From positions 1-64,000 of the forward strand of contig CALXYB010000002.1 of assembly GCA_944392835.1 (NCBI GenBank): a stretch of DNA of 64,000 nucleotides, written 5' to 3'. Made by a program: the position numbers and the translations under genes. The notes under the pieces were generated by a model. It was not told the origin of the DNA. It saw only the letters and a program-made list of their open reading frames with translations, and ran no database searches. This DNA comes from an uncultured Alphaproteobacteria bacterium. Lineage in GTDB: Bacteria > Pseudomonadota > Alphaproteobacteria > RF32 > CAG-239. Of this stretch, positions 16,978 to 25,324 are shown piece by piece (position 1 is the first letter of the stretch; each line of letters begins with the position of its first letter).

Positions 16978-17053
16978 GGGGCTGTAGCTCAGTTGGGAGA
17001 GCGATTGGTTCGCAATCAATAGGTCGAGGGTTCGATCCCCTTCAGCTCCACCA
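16978..17053 (+). tRNA. tRNA-Ala (CGC)
   Basis: Acceptor GGGGCTG with CAGCTCC again gives G3-U70. The anticodon stem ATTGG/TCAAT carries loop TTCGCAA, anticodon CGC. T loop GGTTCGATCCC and CCA are present. The D arm and 5' flank are nearly identical to the neighbouring GGC gene, pointing to tandem duplication followed by anticodon change. Confidence 0.93.
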
Positions 17054-17061
17054 TTGATAAT

Positions 17062-17089
17062 AAAAAAGCAGGTTTATCCTGCTTTTTTT
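17062..17089. terminator. Bidirectional terminator, tRNA-Ala / glycosyltransferase
   Basis: AAAAAAGCAGG, five-base loop and CCTGCTTTTTT. It can end the tRNA transcript and the convergent minus-strand parE operon. Confidence 0.85.
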
Positions 17090-17095
17090 ATTTAT

Positions 17096-17761
17096 TTAAT
17101 CCAGATTATGTTTTTGCCACAAGATTTGGCGTTCGGCGTAGTATTTTTCCGTATGTTTGCTGGACACGCCGGTTCGGTAAAATTTAGCGACAATTACAGG
17201 CAAATGCTTAAACAGACATCCATTTTCCTCATAAACCAGCCATTTTTCTATATCGGCAAAAATCGGAAAGTTCTCATCATAATTTCTAAATCTTTTAAAC
17301 AAATCTCTTCTGATAAAAGATGACTGATGATTTATGGTTTGTTCCTTAAAAAACTCTTTGTTCAAAACCTCAGGGCAAGAGAGAAGCTCCGTTGTTCCAT
17401 CTTCATTTATATACTGCGTGTCGCCATAAATGATTTCTGTTTTGCCATCCAAAAAAGGTTTTACCAAGCGCAAGACTTCGGGGTGAAAAAACTCGTCTCC
17501 GGCATTCATAAAAATCAGATATTCGCCTTGGGCTTTTGCTATTCCTTTGTTCATAGCATTAAAAATTCCGCTATCTTTTTCGGAAACAAAATAAGCCGTC
17601 TTATCTTTATAATTTTGCAAAATATTCAGACAGTCTGGTTTTGAGCCACCGTCAATAATTAGCCATTCATAATCGGAATCGGTCTGGTTCACTATGCTTT
17701 CGCAAGTGTGTTTTACATCCGGCTCGTTATAACAAACGGTAATAACTGAAACTTTGGGCAT
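17096..17761 (-). CDS. Family 2 glycosyltransferase, short form
   Basis: A 221-residue GT-A fold enzyme from the ATG at 17761, four bases after the acetyltransferase stop; an upstream in-frame start would lie inside that gene. Motifs: VSVITVCYNE at the N-terminus, WLIIDGGS, the SEKDSGIFNAMNKGI stretch typical of WcaA-like transferases, and FMNAGDEFF in place of a classical DxD. It is the last gene of a three-gene minus-strand unit with parE and an acetyltransferase. It likely adds a sugar to a surface glycan. Confidence 0.87.
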   Translation of the reverse strand: MPKVSVITVCYNEPDVKHTCESIVNQTDSDYEWLIIDGGSKPDCLNILQNYKDKTAYFVSEKDSGIFNAMNKGIAKAQGEYLIFMNAGDEFFHPEVLRLVKPFLDGKTEIIYGDTQYINEDGTTELLSCPEVLNKEFFKEQTINHQSSFIRRDLFKRFRNYDENFPIFADIEKWLVYEENGCLFKHLPVIVAKFYRTGVSSKHTEKYYAERQILWQKHNLD

Positions 17762-17765
17762 GGTT

Positions 17766-18236
17766 TTAAGAATCCCCTGGGAAACGTTTGGCATAGCCAC
17801 TCAGACAGCCTTTGTTCCAGACCAAAAACAGCTCTTTGGCTTGAGTCTTATTATCCATATTTTCAGATAAAATCTTAAACCCCTTATGGCGGTAGAAACC
17901 TATTGCCTTTTCGTTTTGCGCATAGGCTTTCAGGCTTAAGTTCGGACGGCGGCGGCGGACATATTCCAACAATTTGCGACCTATTCCCCTGCCCTGAAAA
18001 CGCCTGTCTACAAACAAAGCGCCGATATAATTATCTTCCAACAAGCTGATGAAACCTTTTATTTGGTGTTTGTCACAAAAGACATAGGTTTGTGCCTGTG
18101 GCAGAAGCTGATTTTTGACCATCTCCTGGTTGTTTGCCCAATAATCCTCTTTGATAAAAGGATGCGCGGCAGAAGTTCCCTTCAGCCAGAGGGAGAGAAT
18201 CTTTGTATAATCGTCAGTACAAGCTCGGCGAATCAC
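17766..18236 (-). CDS. GNAT-family N-acetyltransferase
   Basis: A 156-residue protein starting at GTG 18236, two bases after the parE stop. The acetyl-CoA-binding motif A is seen as GALFVDRRFQGRGIGRKLLEYV (the RGIG loop binds the pyrophosphate), followed by motif B (NEKAIGFYRHKGFKI). The N-terminus IRRACTDDYTKILSLWLKGT and the AHPFI stretch resemble the YjaB-type subgroup. Substrate unknown. The last 14 residues after LVWNKG have no GNAT counterpart. Confidence 0.88.
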   Translation of the reverse strand: MIRRACTDDYTKILSLWLKGTSAAHPFIKEDYWANNQEMVKNQLLPQAQTYVFCDKHQIKGFISLLEDNYIGALFVDRRFQGRGIGRKLLEYVRRRRPNLSLKAYAQNEKAIGFYRHKGFKILSENMDNKTQAKELFLVWNKGCLSGYAKRFPGDS

Positions 18237-18238
18237 GT

Positions 18239-20227
18239 CTAAATATCCAAATCATCAACAAATTTTGCACGCTCAATAATAAACTTAAAGCGCAGTTCGG
18301 GGTTCTTGCCCATCAGGCGTTCAACCTGACGGCGGGTCTCAAAGGCTTCTTCCTTGCCTTCTTCCGTGTTGCAGGAAGGAATCAAGACTTTCAGCAACAG
18401 GCGTTTCTTTTTATCCATTGTCGTTTCTTTAAGCTGCTGCGCGCTCATTTCGCCCAGACCTTTGAAGCGACTAATTTCGACCTTTTGGTTGCCTTTGACT
18501 TCTTTTTTGAGAATCGCATCCTTGTCATCATCATCCAGAGCATAAAAATTCTTGTTGCCGACAACAATCTTATACAAGGGCGGTGTGGCGATGAACAAAT
18601 GTCCGTTTTCTATCAGTTTGGGCATTTGCTGGTAAAAGAAGGTCATTAAAAGGGAAGCAATATGCGCACCGTCCACATCGGCATCGGTCATAATGATGAT
18701 TTTTTCATAGCGCAGATTTTCTTCTTTATAGTTCTCCTTAATACCGCAACCCAAAGCCTCAATCATATCTTTGATTTCTTGGTTTTGAGTTATCTTATCC
18801 AACGAGGCACTGGCAACGTTCAAGATTTTGCCGCGCAAAGGCAGAATCGCCTGAGTCATACGGTCGCGGCCTTGCTTGGCGGAACCACCAGCGGAATCTC
18901 CCTCAACGATAAAGATTTCGGTATTCTCGGCGGCTGCTTGTGAACAATCAGCCAACTTTCCGGGAAGACGTAGTTTTTTGGTTGGGGTTTTGCGGTTTTG
19001 GATTTTCTCTTCTTTTTTCTTCTTTCGGCTCTCTGCTCTTTCAATAACATATTCAAGCAAAGCAGCCGCATTTTCTTTATCTGAACTCAGCCAGTGGTCA
19101 AAAGAATCCTTAACGGCTTGTTCCACCAAACGAACAGCTTTGGTAGAAGTCAGCTTATCCTTAGTTTGGCCTTGGAACTGCGGGTCGCGAATGAAAACAG
19201 ACAGCATAATGCAGGCATCACTCAAAAAGTCTTCCGCCGTTACTTGCGAAACTTTTTTGATATTTGCCATCTCGCCATATTCTTTAAGGCTGCGAATCAG
19301 CGCCGTACGGAAACCCAACTCATGAGTTCCGCCTTCTGGTGTAATGACCGTGTTGCAATAAGAATTGCAAAAGCCGTTTTCATCTTCCGGCCAAGTTACT
19401 GCCCATTCTACCCGACCTTCATCATTTGCCAACTCAGCATCTCCTGAGAAAGGCATACGGTTGATGGTTCCTCTTGCGCCGACCTGATAATTCAAGAAGT
19501 CCAACAAACCATTGGGATAATGGAGTTCTGCCTCTTGAGGGGTTTGGTCTCCTTCACTTAAAAGTTCCGGAGCGCATTTCCATTCAATATGAATTCCCTT
19601 AAACAAAAAGGCCTTGGAACGCGCCATACGATAAACCCGATTGGGATTTAGGGTAGAATTGCCGTCAAAAATCTCGGGATCCGGCAAAAAGGTTACGGAT
19701 GTGCCGCGACGATTGGGCGCATTTCCCACCAACTCCAGCGGGGTTATGGGTTTGCCTTTTTCATAAGATTGGCGATAAAGTTTTTTATCGCGGGCGATTT
19801 CAACCACCAGAGAGGACGACAGAGCATTGACCACAGACAAGCCGACACCATGCAAGCCGCCTGAAACTTTATAAGCACCGCCGCCGAACTTTCCACCGGA
19901 GTGGAGCATTGTCAGAATAACTTCCAGCGCTGACATATTCGGATATTTCGGATGCGGGTCTACAGGAATACCGCGGCCGTTATCGGTAATGGTTACGGAA
20001 CTGTCGGCATTCATCCTTACCTCTATGCGGTTGGCAAAGCCTGCGACAGCCTCGTCCATAGAGTTGTCCAAAATTTCTGCAACCAAGTGGTGCAGTGCCG
20101 TTGTATCCGTGCCGCCGATATACATCCCCGGACGCGCACGAACAGCTTCCAATCCTTCCAAAACCTGAATATCTTGCGCCGAGTATGATTGTTGTACGGG
20201 CGCGGTACTATCAAATAAATCGCTCAT
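18239..20227 (-). CDS. parE: DNA topoisomerase IV subunit B
   Basis: A 662-residue type IIA topoisomerase ATPase subunit that drives strand passage for decatenation with ParC. GHKL ATPase motifs: EILDNSMDEA, DNGRGIPV and GGLHGVGLSVVNAL. The Toprim part has EGDSAGGSAKQGRDR at about 440, PLRGKILNV, and DADVDGAHI, which hold Mg2+. ParE rather than GyrB is favoured by length (GyrB is usually about 800) and the absence of the GyrB insert. The gene heads a minus-strand unit with an acetyltransferase and a glycosyltransferase. Confidence 0.92.
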   Translation of the reverse strand: MSDLFDSTAPVQQSYSAQDIQVLEGLEAVRARPGMYIGGTDTTALHHLVAEILDNSMDEAVAGFANRIEVRMNADSSVTITDNGRGIPVDPHPKYPNMSALEVILTMLHSGGKFGGGAYKVSGGLHGVGLSVVNALSSSLVVEIARDKKLYRQSYEKGKPITPLELVGNAPNRRGTSVTFLPDPEIFDGNSTLNPNRVYRMARSKAFLFKGIHIEWKCAPELLSEGDQTPQEAELHYPNGLLDFLNYQVGARGTINRMPFSGDAELANDEGRVEWAVTWPEDENGFCNSYCNTVITPEGGTHELGFRTALIRSLKEYGEMANIKKVSQVTAEDFLSDACIMLSVFIRDPQFQGQTKDKLTSTKAVRLVEQAVKDSFDHWLSSDKENAAALLEYVIERAESRKKKKEEKIQNRKTPTKKLRLPGKLADCSQAAAENTEIFIVEGDSAGGSAKQGRDRMTQAILPLRGKILNVASASLDKITQNQEIKDMIEALGCGIKENYKEENLRYEKIIIMTDADVDGAHIASLLMTFFYQQMPKLIENGHLFIATPPLYKIVVGNKNFYALDDDDKDAILKKEVKGNQKVEISRFKGLGEMSAQQLKETTMDKKKRLLLKVLIPSCNTEEGKEEAFETRRQVERLMGKNPELRFKFIIERAKFVDDLDI

Positions 20228-20365
20228 ATTATCCTCAATTTTTAGCTAATGAGCGTAAACTACCTCAAAACCTTTGGAATTGCAAGCCTCAAGCGCAATT
20301 CATAAACAAAAAATCCCTTTTTCTTGCGGCGTTAAAAAAATTTTAAGGAATCTGATAAAAAAGAC

Positions 20366-20530
20366 TTGAAATTTAGGCAAATAGCGTATAAAAGAAAGCT
20401 CGGAAAACGGATGTTTTCTATAATTTCACACGCAGATAAGGCGGAAAGCGGTGTTCGCGTTTCGCTCCGGTGCCGCGAAAGCGGTTGTTAGAATCTGCGG
20501 AGGTTTAACTGGAAAAAAAGGACATTTATA
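20366..20530 (+). promoter_or_regulatory. rpsB promoter and structured leader
   Basis: A candidate promoter TTGAAA-N15-TATAAA (20366-20392) and a second -10-like TATAAT (20419-20424) precede a leader with long-range helix CGCAGAT (20431-20437) / ATCTGCG (20493-20499) closing an inner stem TTCGCG (20454-20459) / CGCGAA (20474-20479). Leaders before rpsB in other bacteria bind S2 for feedback control; whether this fold does so is inference. Bases 20228-20365 hold nothing recognisable apart from the parE upstream region. Confidence 0.5.
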
Positions 20531-21334
20531 ATGGCAATTCCACAATTTACATTACGCCAGATGGTTGAGGCCGGTGTTCACTTTGGTCACCACGCTCGCC
20601 GCTGGAACCCGCAAATGGCTCCGTATATTTACGGTAAAAAAGATAACGTTCACATCATTGACTTGCAAAAAACTTACCCGATGCTTTATACAGCATTGGC
20701 TACTGCTCGTGACATTGCTGCTCAGGGCGGTAAGGTTTTGTTTGTCGGCACAAAGAGACAAGCTCAGGATATCATTAAAGAAAATGCTGAGAGATGCGGA
20801 CAGTATTATGTTAACCATCGCTGGCTCGGCGGTATGCTCACCAACTGGAAAACCGTATATAAATCAATTTCCCGCTTGGTTAAGCTGAACGAAATGGAAG
20901 AGAAAAACGCTTATGAGGGCTACACAAAGAAAGAAATGTTGAACCTCAAAAAAGAGCGTGAAAAACTCGCTAATGAACTCAGCGGTATCATGAACATGGG
21001 CGGCCAACCCGACCTCTTGTTCGTTATTGATACTCCGAAAGAGGCTTTGGCCGTTAAGGAAGCTAAAAAGCTCGGTATTCCGGTTATTGGTATTACCGAT
21101 ACAAACGCTAACCCGAACGATGTTGATTTCCCTGTTCCGGGTAACGATGATGCTATTCGCGCTATCCAATTCTACTGCGAACTCGTTTCCAGTGCTGTTT
21201 TGGATGGTATGCAGGCTGAAATTGCTGCTCAAGGCGTTAAGGTTGAAGAAGCTGTTGACGCTGTTGAAGCTAAACCGGCTAAGAAAAGAGCTTCCAAAAA
21301 AGCTAAAGAGGAAGTTGAAGCCGTTGAAGAATAA
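20531..21334 (+). CDS. rpsB: 30S ribosomal protein S2
   Basis: A 267-residue S2 with the family hallmarks [48 protein letters not shown] and [15 protein letters not shown]2 binds late to the 30S head-body junction and is needed for S1 docking. The C-terminus carries an extra Ala/Lys/Glu-rich tail of about 30 residues (from about 240), common in alphaproteobacteria. AAGGA precedes the ATG by nine bases. tsf follows after about 110 bases, the usual bacterial order. Confidence 0.97.
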   Translation: MAIPQFTLRQMVEAGVHFGHHARRWNPQMAPYIYGKKDNVHIIDLQKTYPMLYTALATARDIAAQGGKVLFVGTKRQAQDIIKENAERCGQYYVNHRWLGGMLTNWKTVYKSISRLVKLNEMEEKNAYEGYTKKEMLNLKKEREKLANELSGIMNMGGQPDLLFVIDTPKEALAVKEAKKLGIPVIGITDTNANPNDVDFPVPGNDDAIRAIQFYCELVSSAVLDGMQAEIAAQGVKVEEAVDAVEAKPAKKRASKKAKEEVEAVEE

Positions 21335-21443
21335 TTGAAAAATATTCTTTCAAAATAAAGTCTGAAAACTTTATGCGGCGGTATTTGTTTTTTTAATGAA
21401 TATCGCCGCAATGGTTTAAAAAATTATTGATGAGGAAAAATAA

Positions 21444-22370
21444 ATGACAGAAATTACTGCCCAAATGGTTAAAGATTTGAGAGAGAGCACCAGTGCAGGT
21501 ATGTTGGACTGCAAAAAGGCTTTGATGGAAACAAACGGTGATATGGAAGCTGCCGTTGACTGGTTGCGCAAAAAAGGTTTGGCATCGGCCGCTAAAAAAG
21601 CAAGCCGTATTGCCGCAGAAGGTTTGGTTGCCGTTGCCGTTGAAGGCAACAAAGGCGCTGTCGTTGAGGTTAACTCCGAAACCGACTTCGTTGCTAAGAA
21701 TGATATGTTCCAAGAATATGTTGCAGACGCCGCTTTGGTTGCTTTGATGAACAAAGGCGAAGTTTGTGATATGAAGACCTTCCAATGCCCGAAAGTTAAT
21801 AAGTCTTTTGAAGAGCGTTTGACAGATTTGATTGCTAAAATCGGTGAAAACATGAACTTGCGTCGTGCTGCTATGTTGGAAGTTGAAAACGGCGTTATTG
21901 CTTCTTATATGCACAACGCTTGCAAACCGAATTTGGGCAAAATCGGTGTATTGGTTGCCTTGGAATCTAATGGCGACAAAGCTAAATTGCAAGAACTCGG
22001 CAAACATATTGCTATGCATATTGCCGCTTCTAATCCGCAGTTTTTGACTATCGCTGATGTTGACCAAGCATCAATTGACCATGAAAAGGCTATTTTCTCT
22101 GAGCAAGCTAAAGCTTCCGGCAAGCATGAAAACATTATTGAAAAAATGGTTGAAGGCCGCATCAAAAAGTATTTTGATGAGGTTGTTTTGGAAGAACAAG
22201 CTTACATTATGGATCCGGACAAGAAAGTTAAGCAGGTTATTGCTGACGCCGCTAAAGAAATGGGCGCAGATGTTAAGCTCAAGGCTTATGTTTGCTTCCG
22301 CTTGGGTGAAGGTTTGGAAAAACGTAATGAAGATTTTGCCGCAGAAGTTGCTTCTCAGTTGAAAAAGTAA
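21444..22370 (+). CDS. tsf: Elongation factor Ts
   Basis: A 308-residue nucleotide-exchange factor for EF-Tu. N-terminal UBA-like domain (TAQMVKDLRESTSAGMLDCK) is followed by the conserved TDFVAKND motif (about 80-87), whose Asp and Phe insert into EF-Tu and expel Mg2+-GDP. Length fits the family. GAGGAAAAA lies eight bases before the start. A strong terminator follows the stop. Confidence 0.97.
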   Translation: MTEITAQMVKDLRESTSAGMLDCKKALMETNGDMEAAVDWLRKKGLASAAKKASRIAAEGLVAVAVEGNKGAVVEVNSETDFVAKNDMFQEYVADAALVALMNKGEVCDMKTFQCPKVNKSFEERLTDLIAKIGENMNLRRAAMLEVENGVIASYMHNACKPNLGKIGVLVALESNGDKAKLQELGKHIAMHIAASNPQFLTIADVDQASIDHEKAIFSEQAKASGKHENIIEKMVEGRIKKYFDEVVLEEQAYIMDPDKKVKQVIADAAKEMGADVKLKAYVCFRLGEGLEKRNEDFAAEVASQLKK

Positions 22371-22385
22371 TCTTCACAATTTATA

Positions 22386-22420
22386 AAAAAATACCCTGAC
22401 AATGTCAGGGTATTTTTTTA
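22386..22420. terminator. Bidirectional terminator, tsf / nitroreductase
   Basis: ATACCCTGAC, three-base loop and GTCAGGGTAT with A and T runs on either side. It serves both convergent units. Confidence 0.88.
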
Positions 22421-22425
22421 TTCTT

Positions 22426-23022
22426 TTACCAGCCGAGGGCGTGGGAAACGATGGCTTGTTCGCCATCCTCCAGCTTTAAGCCCTTCTTTACACCGTCATG
22501 GTCAAAATAACCTCTGACAACGCTGTGCATTCCCTTAGAAGCGGCATATAGCCCAACATTCTGATAAGCAGAACCGGCGTGCATCGGGGAATATTTTTCA
22601 TCACTGCCGACATAAACCAAGTTTACCGGAACATTTTTCATAAAGTCTTGCGTAGCAAACAAGGGCATTAAATTTTCCGTTGTAACTTGAGTTAAATTAT
22701 TCTCTGCCGCATTATAAAGCCATGCGCCGTCTTTTTTAACAACGTAGACCTTCAGATTTTGCTGGTTCATCGCGGTCGGAATCGTGCGTTTTCCGTCATG
22801 ACTTATGCCCCATGCGCTCCACAAAATATCACTTAAGGTTTGGTCATCAATCTCTTGAGCCTTAAACTCGCGAATTGTTTTACGCTCACCCATAACATCC
22901 ATCAAAGCCTTGCCGCCCGTTGTTATCGGTGCGGGAAGCTTTTTAACCACCGCTTCTGCCATAGCGGCCTCTGTTACGAACAATGCTGACACCAATAAAA
23001 CCCAAAATTTGTAATTTTTCAT
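22426..23022 (-). CDS. Exported nitroreductase-family protein
   Basis: A 198-residue protein with signal peptide (about 1-22, MKNYKFWVLLVSALFVTEAA then MA-EA). The mature part is a short nitroreductase/SagB-type flavin fold: RKTIREFKAQEIDDQTLSDILWSAWG (the Arg and Ser-type FMN phosphate contacts) and a C-terminal GEQAIVSHALGW. Such proteins bind FMN and reduce nitro groups or oxidise rings. Export across the membrane is unusual. It is the last gene of a unit that begins with a J-domain gene behind a heat-shock promoter. Substrate not readable. Confidence 0.85.
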   Translation of the reverse strand: MKNYKFWVLLVSALFVTEAAMAEAVVKKLPAPITTGGKALMDVMGERKTIREFKAQEIDDQTLSDILWSAWGISHDGKRTIPTAMNQQNLKVYVVKKDGAWLYNAAENNLTQVTTENLMPLFATQDFMKNVPVNLVYVGSDEKYSPMHAGSAYQNVGLYAASKGMHSVVRGYFDHDGVKKGLKLEDGEQAIVSHALGW

Positions 23023-23034
23023 AGCTCTTTTCCT

Positions 23035-23598
23035 TTATTCAAAGTCTATTTGTGATAAAACCGCCTCAAAGTCATCTCGTTGCGGACTGCAAATATATGC
23101 TCCGATTTTAACCTCCGGACTATCATTTAACAAGTGAAACATTCTGACCTGTTTGAAAACTTTGCCGTCTAATGAAACATGGAGCAGACAATCGCCGTTT
23201 ATTCTTTTCAAACGATACCAAACCTGATTTATGCCCCGAGGTATCTCCTGCGAAGCCCAATCTGAAAATCCCGCATTGGTTACGCAAGTGCCTAAAAGCG
23301 GGGCGCGAAAGTTCTCAAACAAAACCGAGGCCTTGACCCAATTTCTTTCATCTATCCTTAACATTATGCCGCATTGGTCAAAATTGCCGTTGGTTTCAAA
23401 ATTCCATTTAACCGTACAAGTAAAATTGCCGGTTTTGCGGGTAAAGAAAAAATGGCCATCGTCCTTGGAAACTCTGTGGTGCAAACTTTGCCAGAAATCT
23501 GTTCCGGGAAGGCTTAAAACCTGCATGCCTCTTTCATCAAAAGAGACATCTGCCGGTTCGTTATACCATTCAAAGTCGCGCAGTTGTTCCAAAAACAT
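23035..23598 (-). CDS. DUF1349 protein, concanavalin-like fold
   Basis: A 187-residue protein matching the DUF1349 family (related to yeast regulator of enolase 1). Diagnostic segments: FWQSLHHRVSKDDGHFF, NFDQCGIMLRIDERNWVKAS, and the later GINQVWYRLKRINGDCLLHVS. The fold is a beta-sandwich thought to bind sugars or act as a ligand module; no catalytic activity is established. Its ATG overlaps the upstream J-protein stop (TAATG), so translation is coupled. The next gene, an exported nitroreductase, starts 12 bases on. Confidence 0.88.
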   Translation of the reverse strand: MFLEQLRDFEWYNEPADVSFDERGMQVLSLPGTDFWQSLHHRVSKDDGHFFFTRKTGNFTCTVKWNFETNGNFDQCGIMLRIDERNWVKASVLFENFRAPLLGTCVTNAGFSDWASQEIPRGINQVWYRLKRINGDCLLHVSLDGKVFKQVRMFHLLNDSPEVKIGAYICSPQRDDFEAVLSQIDFE

Positions 23599-24536
23599 TA
23601 AAAGTTCCTGACTGTTTCATCCGGCATGGCTGCCAGAGCCTTTTCTAGTTCCGTATTATGAGCTTTGGGGGACACAATCTTCAAGGTTATGAACTGGTCG
23701 CCTTGTGTACTCCCTTTCTTGATTCCCTTGCCTTTTAAGCGCAATTTTTCGCCTGATGAAGCATAAGGCGGAATATTGACCATTACTTTACCGCTAATCG
23801 TCGGCACGGTTATTTTAGCACCCAAAATCGCCTCTTTAATTGTAATCGGCAAATCCAACAGAATATTCAGACCTTCGCTTGTGAAATAAGGGTGCTTATC
23901 AACATTAACCGTTATCAAGACATCGCCATTGGCCCCGCCGTTTGCGCCTTCATAACCCAAGCCTTTAAGCCGCAAGGTTTGGCCATCTTCCATTCCGGCC
24001 GGAATTTTGACATTAATGTTCTTACCGTTGATGATAACGCCTTTTTCCGCACCTTTGGCCGCATCCAGAAAATCTACCCGCATGGTATAGGCAATGTCCT
24101 GACCTTTGCGTGGGCGGCGCGCATTTCCGCCAAATCCTTGGAAACCTGATGCTCCGCCACCGGCAAATTGTGAGAAAATATCATCTCCGAAAATAGAAGA
24201 AAAATCAAAATTTTCGCCATTGCCGCTATAATAGGTTCGCGTTCCGCCTTGACCAAACGGATTGCCGCCGCCGAAACCACCTTGCCCGAATCCGGCCCCA
24301 AAACCTGTCGGTTTGCCATCAGCATCTATCTCGTTGTTATCATATTTCTTACGCTTTTCCTTATCTCCCAAAATATCATAAGCGCAGGAAACTTCCTTAA
24401 ATTTCTCTGCGGCATCTTTATCGTCCTTATTTAAGTCCGGATGATATTTGCGGGCCAATTTGCGGTAGGCGGACTTTATCTCTGCCTCACTCGCATCTTT
24501 TGAAACACCTAAAATATGATATAAATTTTTGTTCAT
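23598..24536 (-). CDS. J-domain co-chaperone, CbpA-like
   Basis: A 312-residue class II (type B) J protein. The J domain (residues 1-70) has HPD at 32-34, which stimulates DnaK ATPase; a Gly/Phe-rich stretch (about 78-140) follows, then the two beta-barrel substrate-binding domains. The cysteine zinc domain of true DnaJ is absent, as in CbpA. A heat-shock-type promoter precedes it, and it heads an operon with a DUF1349 protein and an exported nitroreductase. It likely brings clients to DnaK; DNA binding as in E. coli CbpA is not implied. Confidence 0.93.
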   Translation of the reverse strand: MNKNLYHILGVSKDASEAEIKSAYRKLARKYHPDLNKDDKDAAEKFKEVSCAYDILGDKEKRKKYDNNEIDADGKPTGFGAGFGQGGFGGGNPFGQGGTRTYYSGNGENFDFSSIFGDDIFSQFAGGGASGFQGFGGNARRPRKGQDIAYTMRVDFLDAAKGAEKGVIINGKNINVKIPAGMEDGQTLRLKGLGYEGANGGANGDVLITVNVDKHPYFTSEGLNILLDLPITIKEAILGAKITVPTISGKVMVNIPPYASSGEKLRLKGKGIKKGSTQGDQFITLKIVSPKAHNTELEKALAAMPDETVRNF

Positions 24537-24573
24537 CTTTTTCGCGCTTTCCTAATTCTATCCTTTATTTTTA

Positions 24574-24602
24574 ATATAGGAAGAGTGCATTGCTATTGCA
24601 AG
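24574..24602 (-). promoter_or_regulatory. Heat-shock (RpoH) promoter of the cbpA-like operon
   Basis: On the minus strand, CTTG (24599-24602), an 18-base spacer and CCTATAT (24574-24580) match the alphaproteobacterial RpoH consensus CTTG-N17/18-CYTATNT fully. Spacing is identical to the promoters of dnaK and dnaJ in this window. Confidence 0.85.
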
Positions 24603-24901
24603 TTTACGCAGTCAAAAGTTGCGCGACGCAGATGATTCCGATATGTAATACTTTGGCGCAAAAATGCTTTTTTATCTCCATGCTCGGCACAATAGCGCGT
24701 GGCAATTGAGGCAACCTCATCTATGCGGACATCCTTATACTCATAAATAACATAACGCGGGTTTTCCTCCTTGACGGAAACATTTTGCATAAAGCGTTCT
24801 ATGTTGCTTGTGTAGTAATCGTCCTCAACCTTATTATCATTTCGGATTATGGCACAAGATGCAACCATTAAAAGCAAGGTCAAAATTCTTAGATTTTTCA
24901 T
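24593..24901 (-). CDS. Small lipoprotein, function unknown
   Basis: A 102-residue protein from the ATG at 24901, which has AAGGAG eight bases upstream; an in-frame GTG two codons earlier is less likely. The signal MKNLRILTLLLMVASC ends in a lipobox (VASC, Cys16). The mature part is 87 residues with three further Cys residues and no recognised domain. Its gene follows another exported small protein by 12 bases, and its 3' end overlaps the cbpA-like promoter region. It is probably envelope-located. Confidence 0.75.
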   Translation of the reverse strand: MKNLRILTLLLMVASCAIIRNDNKVEDDYYTSNIERFMQNVSVKEENPRYVIYEYKDVRIDEVASIATRYCAEHGDKKAFLRQSITYRNHLRRATFDCVNLQ

Positions 24902-24913
24902 TAGCACCTCTCC

Positions 24914-25219
24914 TTAATCCAAAATTTTGTAGATGTCTTCACCGGCTTTTTCCAAAATCTTTAAGACTTGACGGTTTTTGGCATCTTTGGTGCGCTCATT
25001 ACTCAATTTGTTCAGCATTCTTTGCAACTTTTGATTAAACTGCTTGTTTTGGCGCAGAGATTCAATGTCGTTTATATGTTCTTTATCATCTATCTTATAA
25101 TTAACCACTGCCTTGAGCGTAGCTATGTATTTTGCATCATTTTGCGAACTATATTGGGCGTAGGAATTGCTTGAAAAAAACAAGCTCATTAAAAGCACTA
25201 AAAAATAAAATTTTTGCAT
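24914..25219 (-). CDS. Small exported protein, function unknown
   Basis: A 101-residue protein with signal peptide (MQKFYFLVLLMSLFFSSNSYA, cleaved before QYSS). The mature 80 residues are highly charged and helical (ESLRQNKQFNQKLQRMLNKL), possibly a short coiled coil. GGAGGAATA is present before the ATG. It is paired with the downstream lipoprotein gene (12-base gap), suggesting joint action in the periplasm. No family recognised. Confidence 0.75.
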   Translation of the reverse strand: MQKFYFLVLLMSLFFSSNSYAQYSSQNDAKYIATLKAVVNYKIDDKEHINDIESLRQNKQFNQKLQRMLNKLSNERTKDAKNRQVLKILEKAGEDIYKILD

Positions 25220-25324
25220 TATTCCTCCGTCTCAAAAAAAACATTGCGTTAATTGTAACTCATTTGTATGATACAGATTATAATAATTTCTGGTTTTTTA
25301 CTATTTAATTTTTAGAGTGTACAC

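Noticed and set aside
21393..22067. 224-codon open frame opposite tsf
   Set aside because: Complementary to a clear EF-Ts gene and without its own signals.
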